Source of the DNA: Paenacidovorax monticola
GTDB lineage: Bacteria; Pseudomonadota; Gammaproteobacteria; Burkholderiales; Burkholderiaceae_C
DNA length: 64,000 nucleotides
Direction of reading: 5' to 3'
Assembly: GCF_014489595.1 (NCBI RefSeq)
Contig: NZ_CP060790.1
Location: 2,666,001 to 2,730,000 of the forward strand
The position numbers and the translations under genes are program-made. Of the stretch, positions 52,106 through 59,694 are shown piece by piece. Every line of letters begins with the position of its first letter. The stretch's first letter is position 1. Below the pieces are notes generated by a model. The model had not been told where the DNA came from, did no database searches, and worked only from the letters and a program-made list of their open reading frames with translations.

Positions 52106-53053
52106 ATGTCGGCGCTGATCACCCTCACCCCCAATCCGGCGCTGGACCTGTCCACCCACGTCCCGCGCCTCGTGCCCTCGCACAAGCTGCGCTGCGGGCC
52201 CGCGCTGCGCCACCCGGGCGGCGGCGGCATCAACGTGGCGCGCGTGCTGCACCGGCTGGGCCTGCCGGTGCAGGCCTGGTACCTGGCGGGCGGCCCCACC
52301 GGCCAGACGGTGCAGCAGCTGCTGGCGGCCGAAGGCGTGCCCACGCTGCCCCTGCCCATCGCAGGCGCCACGCGGGAGAACTTCTCGGTCATCGAGACCG
52401 ACACCGGGCTGGAGTACCGCTTCGTGCTGCCCGGCCCCGACGTGGCGCCGGGCGAGTGGCAGGACTGCCTCGACCGGCTCACCGCGCTGGCGCCGCCGCG
52501 CTGGCTGGTTCTGAGCGGCGGCCTGGCGCCCGGCATGCCGGAGGACTTCTACGCCCGGCTCGTGCGGGCCCTGCGGCCGCGCGGCACGCGCATCGCGCTC
52601 GACACCACGGGCGCCGCGCTGGCCGCCGCGCTGCAGGCCGGGGTGGACGTGGTCAAGCCCAGCCTCAGCGAGCTGCGCACCCTCACGGGCCAGCCGCTGG
52701 CCACCCCGGGCGAATGGAATGCGGCCGCCCAGGCCCTGGTGCGCACGAGCCAGGCGGCCTGGGTGGCCCTGTCCCTGGGCGCGCAGGGGGCCGTGCTGGC
52801 CCATGCGGACGGCCTGTGGCATGCACCGGCCCTGCCCGTGTCGGCAGCCCAGGGCACCACGGGCGCGGGCGACTGCGTGCTGGCCGCGCTGGTCTGGGCG
52901 CTGGAGCGCGGCGACGCGCCCTCCGAGGCGCTGCGCTGGGGCATCGCCGCCGGAACGGCCGCGCTCGGCGCCCCCGGCACATCCCTGGCCCAGCGCGCCG
53001 ACATCGAGCGGCTGGCCCCCGGCGTGCGCGTGGCGGCGGTGGCCCCGCCATGA
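52106..53053 (+). CDS. PfkB-family hexose-phosphate kinase
   Basis: The product is 315 aa. It opens ITLTPNPALDLSTHVPRLVP with the substrate site GGGGINVARVLHRLG, matching the 1-phosphofructokinase/PfkB group (TPNPAxD; GGxGxNVA). The C-terminal anion hole with the catalytic Asp is TTGAGDCVLAALVWAL. The likely reaction is ATP-dependent phosphorylation of fructose-6- or fructose-1-phosphate, or tagatose-6-phosphate. It overlaps the AraC gene by ATGA, so regulator and kinase are coupled. No PTS genes are near, so a true FruK role is less likely. Confidence 0.87.
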   Translation: MSALITLTPNPALDLSTHVPRLVPSHKLRCGPALRHPGGGGINVARVLHRLGLPVQAWYLAGGPTGQTVQQLLAAEGVPTLPLPIAGATRENFSVIETDTGLEYRFVLPGPDVAPGEWQDCLDRLTALAPPRWLVLSGGLAPGMPEDFYARLVRALRPRGTRIALDTTGAALAAALQAGVDVVKPSLSELRTLTGQPLATPGEWNAAAQALVRTSQAAWVALSLGAQGAVLAHADGLWHAPALPVSAAQGTTGAGDCVLAALVWALERGDAPSEALRWGIAAGTAALGAPGTSLAQRADIERLAPGVRVAAVAPP

Positions 53054-53955
53054 ACCGCGCGCCGGTGCGTACCTACGCCATGGTGGAGCGGTCGAGCCAC
53101 CTTGACTTCGACATCCGCGACCAGAGCCTGCGCGCGCCGCTCACGCAGCCGCACAAGCACGAGTATTTCCAGATCCAGGTGAACCTGGCGGGCGACACGC
53201 AGCACCACGTCGGCGGCACGGTGCGCCCGTTCACGGCGCGCACGCTGAGCTTCGTGCTGCCGCACCGCATGCACCTGGTGCCGCACCCGCCGGGCACGCG
53301 CTGGCTGGTGGTCAACTTCAGCCAGCGCTTCCTGCGGCCCGACCTGGCCATGGACCCGCTGGACCTGGAGGACGTGCCGCTGACGCTCGCGCCCGAGCTG
53401 GCCCCCTTCCAGTTCCAGGAGCACCTCGATTTCACGTTCGACGAGGCGGGCTTCGCCGAGGTGCTCGCGCTGCTCGGCACCATGCAGCGCGAGAACGCCG
53501 CGCGCCGCCTGGCCTCGCTCGCGCGCATCCGGGGCTGCCTGCTGGAGCTGCTCGCGCTGACCTGCCAGCGCTGGGAGGGCGAGCTGCTGGCCCTGGCCGC
53601 CACGCAGGCCCAGCAGGGCAGCCGCCGCGCCGCCCTGGCGCGCGTGCTGCGCTACCTGCGCGACGAGCTGGCGGGCGAGCCCACGCTGGCCGACGCGGCC
53701 GAGGCCGCGAGCCTCTCGCCCAACTACCTCACGCACCTCATCAAGAAGGAAACCGGCAAGACCTTCACCGAACTGCTCACCGAGCGGCGCCTGGCCCTCG
53801 CGCAGGAACTGCTGCTGGCCACGGGCGAGCGCATCGGCGAGATCGCGCGGCGCTGCGGCTTCGCCGACGAGGCCTATTTCGCGCGGCGCTTCCGCCAATG
53901 GCATGGCCTGAGCCCGCGCGCCTGGCGCGAGCGGCAGCGCCAGGCACTCGGGTAG
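53050..53955 (+). CDS. AraC-family transcriptional regulator
   Basis: The product is 301 aa. An N-terminal cupin-like sensing domain (QPHKHEYFQIQVNLAGDTQH with the typical His pair) leads to a C-terminal double HTH (about 200-298): EPTLADAAEAASLSPNYLTH, then LIKKETGKTFTELLTERRLA and IARRCGFADEAYFARRFRQW. Its ATG overlaps the kinase stop codon. The linkage suggests it responds to a sugar or sugar phosphate and controls this kinase or a distant uptake gene. Confidence 0.9.
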   Translation: MNRAPVRTYAMVERSSHLDFDIRDQSLRAPLTQPHKHEYFQIQVNLAGDTQHHVGGTVRPFTARTLSFVLPHRMHLVPHPPGTRWLVVNFSQRFLRPDLAMDPLDLEDVPLTLAPELAPFQFQEHLDFTFDEAGFAEVLALLGTMQRENAARRLASLARIRGCLLELLALTCQRWEGELLALAATQAQQGSRRAALARVLRYLRDELAGEPTLADAAEAASLSPNYLTHLIKKETGKTFTELLTERRLALAQELLLATGERIGEIARRCGFADEAYFARRFRQWHGLSPRAWRERQRQALG

Positions 53956-54056
53956 CGCGTCAGAACCTGTCCAAGTCTTGCGTGGAATCGTCCGGTTCAC
54001 GCGCCTTGCGCGGGCCTAAGCTCGGGGCACAACCACCCCGCCGGAGACAGCTTTCC

Positions 54057-54842
54057 ATGAACCGCCGAGACCTTTTGATGACCTCCACCGCCTCCCTCGG
54101 TGGCGCGCTGGCCGCAGGATGCGCCAGCGTGGCCGCCACGCCGTCCCAGCCCACCCCGTTCACCGTGCGCCTGGCCGCCGTGCCCATCGCAGGCAGCGCC
54201 GAAGTGTTCCCCGTGCGCCGCATCTACTGCATCGGCCGCAACTACGCGGCCCACGCGCGCGAGATGGGCTCGGACCCCACGCGCGAGCCGCCCTTCTTCT
54301 TCCAGAAGCCCAGCGATGCCGTGCAGTTCGTGCCGCCCGGCCAGACCGTGGACCACCCCTACCCCAGCCTCACGCGCAACTACCACTACGAGGTCGAACT
54401 CGTGGCCGCGCTGCAAAGCGGCGGCCGCAACATCCCGGTCGAGCAGGCCCTGCAGCATGTCTACGGCTACGCCGTGGGTCTGGACATGACGCGCCGCGAC
54501 CTGCAGAGCGACATGAAGGACCAGAAGAAGCCCTGGGAAATCGGCAAGGCCTTCGACCTCTCGGCCCCCATCGGCCCCATCCACCGCGTGGCGCAGACGG
54601 GCCACCCTGCCCAGGGCGCGATCACGCTGTCGGTGAACGGCACCGTGAAGCAAAGCGCCAACCTGAACCAGATGATCTGGAGCATGGCCGAGCAGATCAG
54701 CCGGCTCTCCGAAGCGTTCGAGCTGCAGGCCGGCGACCTGATCTACGCAGGCACGCCCGAGAACGTGGGCCCCGTGGTGCGCGGCGACCTCATGGTGGCT
54801 CACATCGACGGACTGCCCGACCTGTCGCTGCGCGTGGTCTGA
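54057..54842 (+). CDS. Fumarylacetoacetate hydrolase-family protein with a Tat/lipoprotein signal
   Basis: The product is 261 aa. The C-terminal 200 residues form an FAH domain: RIYCIGRNYAAHAREMG, PFFFQKPSDAV, the metal-binding NYHYEVELVAAL (E-x-E), GYAVGLDMTRRDLQ, and DLIYAGTPENVGPV. Members hydrolyse C-C bonds in acylpyruvates such as fumarylpyruvate. Unusually, it begins MNRRDLLMTSTASLGGALAA with twin arginines and then GCASV, a lipobox, so export by Tat and lipid anchoring at Cys22 is predicted. The upstream AraC gene is close (101 bp) but no operon is certain. A 10-bp hairpin follows. Confidence 0.88.
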   Translation: MNRRDLLMTSTASLGGALAAGCASVAATPSQPTPFTVRLAAVPIAGSAEVFPVRRIYCIGRNYAAHAREMGSDPTREPPFFFQKPSDAVQFVPPGQTVDHPYPSLTRNYHYEVELVAALQSGGRNIPVEQALQHVYGYAVGLDMTRRDLQSDMKDQKKPWEIGKAFDLSAPIGPIHRVAQTGHPAQGAITLSVNGTVKQSANLNQMIWSMAEQISRLSEAFELQAGDLIYAGTPENVGPVVRGDLMVAHIDGLPDLSLRVV

Positions 54843-54855
54843 ACGCACGGCCCCA

Positions 54856-54881
54856 GGGCGGCAGGGCCTTTCCTGCCGCCC
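54856..54881 (+). terminator. Terminator-like hairpin after the FAH gene
   Basis: GGGCGGCAGG, loop GCCTTT, CCTGCCGCCC: a perfect 10-bp stem 14 nt beyond the stop codon. No T-run follows, so it may act with Rho or only protect the 3' end. Confidence 0.5.
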
Positions 54882-55042
54882 GCCCCCCCGGCGGCGCCTG
54901 ACGGATCCCGGCCGCCGCCTCCTCTCCCCCTCTCCCCCTCTCCCCCACCTCCAAAGCCCGGCGCAGCCATGCGGCCATGGGTCCGCGCGCCATGTCGCCG
55001 CACCGCGCCAGGCCCTGCCCTGTGCCGCCTATGGGGTAGGTA

Positions 55043-55085
55043 TTGTTACATACGTGAATACAAATTATTATCAATTAGATTCTTA
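55043..55085 (+). promoter_or_regulatory. Fur-controlled promoter of the siderophore-uptake operon
   Basis: TTGTTA, a 17-nt spacer and TATTAT form a sigma-70-type promoter. Overlapping the -10 is AAATTATTATCAATTAGATT, an A/T-rich stretch in which TGATAAT-A-ATTTGTA on the other strand fits the Fur 7-1-7 pattern. The site lies 60-88 nt before the first gene of the operon, in a zone otherwise of very high GC. Iron-repressed transcription is the natural reading. Confidence 0.75.
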
Positions 55086-55130
55086 ATCACTCATCCATGC
55101 CAGGCACCCGCGAGGGCGCCCTCTTTTGCC

Positions 55131-55409
55131 ATGCAAACCCTCCTTCCCTGTGCTGCCGCGCTGGCCCTCGTGCTGGCCAGCCTGGCCGCCGTATCCGCCA
55201 CGGAGCGCGCTGCCAGCCGCCTTACGGGCCCCCTGGGCTGGGGCCTGGCCCTGCTGCTGGCGCTGGCGGCCATGTGGCTGCTGCGCCAGACACTGGGCCC
55301 GGCCGAGGCCGTGGCGGTGGCCGTCGCGGGCCTCATGGCCGCCATTCCCCTCCTCGCCACGCTCGTAGGCTGGCACCAGCGCCGAGGGGGCTCGGATGGC
55401 CGCCCCTGA
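55131..55409 (+). CDS. Small membrane protein of the siderophore locus (possibly DUF3325-like)
   Basis: The product is 92 aa with three hydrophobic helices (LLPCAAALALVLASLAAVSA; LGWGLALLLALAAMWLL; AVAVAVAGLMAAIPLLATLV). Small DUF3325-type proteins occupy this place in similar iron-uptake loci, but I cannot confirm the family. It is the first gene behind the Fur-type promoter, and its end overlaps the next gene by 14 nt. Probably an accessory inner membrane component. Confidence 0.6.
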   Translation: MQTLLPCAAALALVLASLAAVSATERAASRLTGPLGWGLALLLALAAMWLLRQTLGPAEAVAVAVAGLMAAIPLLATLVGWHQRRGGSDGRP

Positions 55410-55698
55410 ACGCAACGCGCGCAAGGCCACGCCACCGCTGGACCTGCTGCACCACGGCCTGGCAGGCGCCCTGCTGGGCTTTCCGCTGGCGGTGTGGCTC
55501 AGCGGCGCGCTGGTCTACCACGCAGTGGACGCGGCGCACGACAGCGCTGCCTACCAGGTCACCATGTGGGTGGTGCCACTGCTGTGGGCGGCCGTGATCG
55601 GCCTGGCCTTCTTGGCGCCCAGCAAGCGCGCCTGCTGGGCCTGGCTGCTGGCGGGCAACGCCCTGGCCTACGGCGTGCTGCGGGCGGTGCAGCCATGA
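55396..55698 (+). CDS. Small membrane protein (possibly DUF3649)
   Basis: The product is 100 aa with three hydrophobic segments (LAGALLGFPLAVWLSGALVY; YQVTMWVVPLLWAAVIGLAF; WAWLLAGNALAYGVL). The pattern resembles DUF3649 proteins, which neighbour PepSY and TonB receptor genes. It overlaps the preceding gene by 14 nt and the next start by ATGA, so three membrane proteins are translated in a coupled series. Confidence 0.6.
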   Translation: MAAPERNARKATPPLDLLHHGLAGALLGFPLAVWLSGALVYHAVDAAHDSAAYQVTMWVVPLLWAAVIGLAFLAPSKRACWAWLLAGNALAYGVLRAVQP

Positions 55699-57572
55699 GA
55701 GCCTGTTTACGCTCTATCCGGCACCGCGCCAGCGCCTTTTCGGGATGGGCTGCAAGGCGCAAGACCGCAGCCATAGCCGCGCTATGGCGAGGATTTGCAA
55801 CGCCGCAGACCGCCCGCAAAGGCACTGGCCCGCAGGGTTGGGGCGAAATCGGGCGATTGGACGCCCCGGCTGCTGGCACGGGCACAAGCCCGTGCGGCGC
55901 ACCCGAAGCATCCACTCATCCCGATTGCGCCCCAACGCGGCGCTGGATAGAGCGTAAACAGACTCTCAAGGCCCGCACGCTGCGCGACTACCTCGTGGTG
56001 CACACCTGGGCTGGCATCCTGGCGGGGATGATGCTCTTCGTGGCGTTCTACGCGGGCGGGCTGTCCATGTTCGCGCCAGAGATCTCGCACTGGGCGCGTG
56101 CCGAACCCGGGCGCGCCGGTGCCAGCCAGGACGCCGACGCCCTGCTCTCGGCCTTCTTCCAGGCCTATCCGCAGACGGACCGCGCCACGCTGGTACTGGC
56201 CTCGCCCGGCAATGCGGCGCCCTACATGCGCTGGGGCAAGCGCGGAGAGCCGCCCCGGCTGGTGGAGCTGGACGCCCAGGGCACGCTGCGCCCCCTGGCG
56301 GCGACGGGCCACGAGGCAGGCCGCTTCGTCGATTACCTGCACCGCAAGGGCGGCCTGCCGCTGCCGCTGGATGCGTCCGAGCCGGTGATCGGCACCGTGT
56401 CGATGCTGTATGCGCTTGCGCTCGTCTCGGGCGTGATCGTGCTGCTCCCGTCGCTGGTCAAGGACCTGTTCGTGGTGCGCTTCGCGCGCAATGCCAAGCG
56501 CCTGTGGCTGGACCTGCACAACCTGCTGGGCATCGCCAGCCTGCCGTTCCACGTGGTCATGGCGCTGTCGGCCGCCGTGTTCTGCCTGCACGACTGGATC
56601 TACGACGCCCAGGGCCACCTCATCTATCCCCAGGGCCTGCGCGCCGTGGAGGCACGGGCGCAGGTGCCGCGCACGCCGGTGCCGCCGAACCGCGCCGCCT
56701 GGCGCGCGCCCTCGCAGCTCACGGCCGACGCGGCCCGCAGCGCACCGGGCTTCCAGCCCACGTCGCTGGACTACCGGGGGCTCGGCACGCCCAGGGCCGC
56801 CGTGTACATCGCCGGCACCGACGATGCGCACTTCAAGCGCCGGCCGCGCGAGGGCATCGCCGTGCTCGACCCCGCCACCGGCGCGCTGGTGCAGGACGGC
56901 ATGCTGCCGGGCCAGGGCTCGGGGCTGGCGCGCACGCTGGTGTCCTTCTTCGCCCTGCACTTCGGCAGCTACGGCGGCGAGCCCGTGCGCGTGCTCTACG
57001 CGGTGCTCGGCGTGATGGGCGCCCTGCTGTTCTACACCGGCAACGTGCTGTGGATCGAAAGCCGCACCAAGCGCCTGCGCGGCCAGCCTGCGCAGTGCGA
57101 TCAGCCGCGCCATGTGCGCTGGGTGGCGGCCCTGAACCTGGGCGTGTGCCTGGGCTGCGTGGCGGCCCTGTCGGCCGCGCTGGTGGCCGCGCGCTGGCTC
57201 GCGGGCGGGCCGCTGGGCCCCGACGGAGTGCTGCACGGCACCTACTACGCCGTCTTCGCGGCCTGCGTGGCCTATGCCTTCGCGCGCGGCGCACAGCGGG
57301 CCGCCACGGGCCTGCTGGCCGCCGCGGCCCTGCTGACGGCGCTGATTCCGGCCACCAGCGCCCTGGCCCCGTTGCTGGCCCCGCTCGGGCCCTGGGCCGG
57401 CGCACTGGACAAGCCCTACGCGCACGGCCTCGCGCTCGTCGATGCCCTGTCCGCAGGCGGCGCGGCGCTGCTGGCCTGGATGGCCTGGCGCACGGCGCGC
57501 CGACAGGCCGCGCACCGGGCGCTCCCGGCGCACCGCTCCGTTTTACCAACCCCTGTCTCACAGCATGAATAA
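55695..57572 (+). CDS. PepSY-associated transmembrane protein, with an element inserted behind the start codon
   Basis: From residue about 91 the protein is a normal PepSY_TM iron-reductase-like protein: TLRDYLVVHTWAGILAGMML, then a periplasmic PepSY region, LWLDLHNLLGIASLPFHVVM, LVSFFALHFGSYGG and several further membrane helices, with conserved histidines that could bind haem. Residues 1-90 (MRACLRSIRHRASAFSGWAA...) are unlike the family and are encoded by an inverted-repeat element. Total 625 aa. The ATG at 55695 is coupled by ATGA to the preceding gene, so it is very likely the original start. The stop overlaps the TonB receptor start by 8 nt. Confidence 0.82.
   Translation: MRACLRSIRHRASAFSGWAARRKTAAIAALWRGFATPQTARKGTGPQGWGEIGRLDAPAAGTGTSPCGAPEASTHPDCAPTRRWIERKQTLKARTLRDYLVVHTWAGILAGMMLFVAFYAGGLSMFAPEISHWARAEPGRAGASQDADALLSAFFQAYPQTDRATLVLASPGNAAPYMRWGKRGEPPRLVELDAQGTLRPLAATGHEAGRFVDYLHRKGGLPLPLDASEPVIGTVSMLYALALVSGVIVLLPSLVKDLFVVRFARNAKRLWLDLHNLLGIASLPFHVVMALSAAVFCLHDWIYDAQGHLIYPQGLRAVEARAQVPRTPVPPNRAAWRAPSQLTADAARSAPGFQPTSLDYRGLGTPRAAVYIAGTDDAHFKRRPREGIAVLDPATGALVQDGMLPGQGSGLARTLVSFFALHFGSYGGEPVRVLYAVLGVMGALLFYTGNVLWIESRTKRLRGQPAQCDQPRHVRWVAALNLGVCLGCVAALSAALVAARWLAGGPLGPDGVLHGTYYAVFAACVAYAFARGAQRAATGLLAAAALLTALIPATSALAPLLAPLGPWAGALDKPYAHGLALVDALSAGGAALLAWMAWRTARRQAAHRALPAHRSVLPTPVSQHE
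55696..55968. mobile_element. MITE-like inverted-repeat element inside the PepSY gene
   Basis: The left end TGAGAGCCTGTTTACGCTCT and the right end (complement TGAGAGTCTGTTTACGCTCT), each extended by ATCC, are 24-bp inverted repeats with one mismatch. The interior holds CCATAGCCGCGCTATGGCG and other palindromic parts but no transposase. Length is 273 bp, a multiple of three, and no stop occurs in the host frame. Exact ends are uncertain by a few bases because the outermost TGA/TCA may belong to the host gene. Confidence 0.78.
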
Positions 57573-59694
57573 ATCTCCGCTCACTCTGCGCGCGCTGCCG
57601 CTGGCCTGCGCCGCCGCGGCCGCCTGCATGGCCCTGCCCTCTGCGGCCCAGCCCGCGGCTCCATCCACGGCCGCGCTGCCTGAGGTGTCCGTCACCAGCG
57701 CGCACGACCCAGAGGCCCTGCCCGCCGCAGCCCCGGGCGGCAAGGCCGCGCTGGGCCTGCGGCTGGGCGTGCTGGGCAATACCGACGTGATGAACGCCCC
57801 CTTCAGCGCCACCGCGTACACGCAGCAGGCCATCCAGGACCAGCAGGCGCGCACGCTGGCCGACGTGCTGCAGAACGACCCCTCGGTGCGCTACACCACC
57901 AACAGCGGCCACATGCTGGAGCACTTCCGCATCCGCGGGCTGGATGTGAACGGCCCCAGCGTGGCCTACGGCGGCCTGTACGGCATGGCGCCCAAGGGCC
58001 ACATCCCGACCGAGATGGTCGAACGCGTGGAGGTGCTGCGCGGCCCGAGCGCCATGCTGGGCGGCATGGCGCCCGACAGCAACCTGGGCGGCACCATCAA
58101 CCTCGCGCCCAAGCGCGCCGGCGCGCAGCCCGTCACCCAGATCACGACCTCCTACTCGTCGGACTCGTACGTGCAGGCCCATGCCGACGTGGGCCGCCGC
58201 TTCGGCGAGGAAGGGCGCCTGGGCCTGCGCTTCAACGGCGTTTATGGCGGTGGCGACACGGGCGTGGCCGGCCAGCACAAGGGCCGCCGTCTGGGTGCCC
58301 TGGCGCTCGACTACCAGGGCGAGCGCTGGAGCGTCACGCTCGACGCCTACAGCAGCCAGGAGAAGATCCGCAACGGCAGCCAGGCCATGTACGGCCTGGC
58401 CACGCGGCGCGGCAACGTGGTCGGCATCGGCCGCCTGGTGCCCGTGCCCGACAGCGACGTCAACGCCTTCCGCGGCACCCACGGAACCTTCGATGACGAC
58501 GGCATCATGGTGCGCGGCGAACTGCAGCTCGCGCCCGACTGGACGGCCTACGCGGCCGCGGGCGCCGTCAACAGCCACGGCCGGGGCCTGATGTTCGGCA
58601 CGCGCATGATCGTCACCGGCGCCAACGGCGCGGCCAAGGGCTACGTCTACAACGTGGACACCATCACGCGCGACCGCGTGGCCGAAGCCGGCGTGCGCGG
58701 CCAGTTCGCCACGGGGTCCGTCAAGCACACGCTCAACGTCACGGCCTCCGTGCTCAACCACAAGGACGGCAGCTCCAGCCGCGCCGCCGAGGCCTGGGAC
58801 CAGAACATCTACCACCCCGTCACGCCGCCCTTCCCCGCCGCGCCGGCGCCCGCCTCGTTCAGCGTGGACAACGACCTGCGCTCGCTCGCCGTGGTCGATA
58901 CGCTGGACATGGCGGACGGCCGCGTGCTGCTCACGCTCGGCGCGCGGCTGCAGAACGTCCGGCAGATCAACGGCTATGACGAATCGCGCCTCTCGCCCTC
59001 GGCCGGCGTGGTGGTCAAGCCCTGGGGCGAGAACACCTCGCTGTTCGCCAACTACATGGAAGGGCTCTCGCCCGGCCAGATCGTGCCGTTCAACGCGGGC
59101 TACACGAATGAAGGCCACTCGTTCGCCCCCTACCGCACCAAGCAGGTGGAAGTGGGCGTGAAGCACCGCCAGGGCGCCCTCACCCACACGCTGAGCCTGT
59201 TCCAGATCGACCGGCCCACGCTGATAACCGCCGCCGACGGCAAGTCCATGTTTGAGGGCGGCAAGCAGCGCCTGCGCGGCGCGGAGTGGATCGCCTTCGG
59301 CCAGATCGCGCCCACGCTGGACCTGCTGGGCGGCGCCACCTACCTGCAGGCCCGGCAGCGCAACACCGGCAAGGACAGCTACGGCGTGCCCGGCTGGACG
59401 GCCAACCTGGGGCTGGACTGGAGCACGCCCATCACGGGCCTGAGCCTGGGCGGCCGCGTGGTCTACACCGGCAGCCAGTGGGTCGATTCGGCCAACACGC
59501 TGAAGCTGCCGGGCTCGCACCGCTTCGACCTGAGCGCGAAGTACAAGACGCGCATCGGCCAGACACCCGTGACGCTCAACGGCTACATCGAGAACCTTAC
59601 CGGCCGCAACTACTGGTCCGGCATGTTCACCGACGGCTACGCCATGCCCGCCCCGCCGCGCACGGTGCGCCTGGCGGCCACGTTCTCGTTCTGA
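57565..59694 (+). CDS. TonB-dependent siderophore receptor
   Basis: The product is 709 aa. It has a signal peptide (residues about 1-29, ending LPSAAQ), a plug domain (QQARTLADVLQNDPSVRYTT, FRIRGLDVNG, MVERVEVLRGPSAMLGG, GGTINLAPKR) and a beta-barrel ending in ATFSF with the C-terminal Phe needed for outer membrane assembly. The overall pattern is of the ferric siderophore group. The esterase encoded 1 nt downstream hints at a catecholate with ester bonds. No siderophore synthesis genes are in view, so the siderophore may be foreign. Confidence 0.92.
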   Translation: MNKSPLTLRALPLACAAAAACMALPSAAQPAAPSTAALPEVSVTSAHDPEALPAAAPGGKAALGLRLGVLGNTDVMNAPFSATAYTQQAIQDQQARTLADVLQNDPSVRYTTNSGHMLEHFRIRGLDVNGPSVAYGGLYGMAPKGHIPTEMVERVEVLRGPSAMLGGMAPDSNLGGTINLAPKRAGAQPVTQITTSYSSDSYVQAHADVGRRFGEEGRLGLRFNGVYGGGDTGVAGQHKGRRLGALALDYQGERWSVTLDAYSSQEKIRNGSQAMYGLATRRGNVVGIGRLVPVPDSDVNAFRGTHGTFDDDGIMVRGELQLAPDWTAYAAAGAVNSHGRGLMFGTRMIVTGANGAAKGYVYNVDTITRDRVAEAGVRGQFATGSVKHTLNVTASVLNHKDGSSSRAAEAWDQNIYHPVTPPFPAAPAPASFSVDNDLRSLAVVDTLDMADGRVLLTLGARLQNVRQINGYDESRLSPSAGVVVKPWGENTSLFANYMEGLSPGQIVPFNAGYTNEGHSFAPYRTKQVEVGVKHRQGALTHTLSLFQIDRPTLITAADGKSMFEGGKQRLRGAEWIAFGQIAPTLDLLGGATYLQARQRNTGKDSYGVPGWTANLGLDWSTPITGLSLGGRVVYTGSQWVDSANTLKLPGSHRFDLSAKYKTRIGQTPVTLNGYIENLTGRNYWSGMFTDGYAMPAPPRTVRLAATFSF

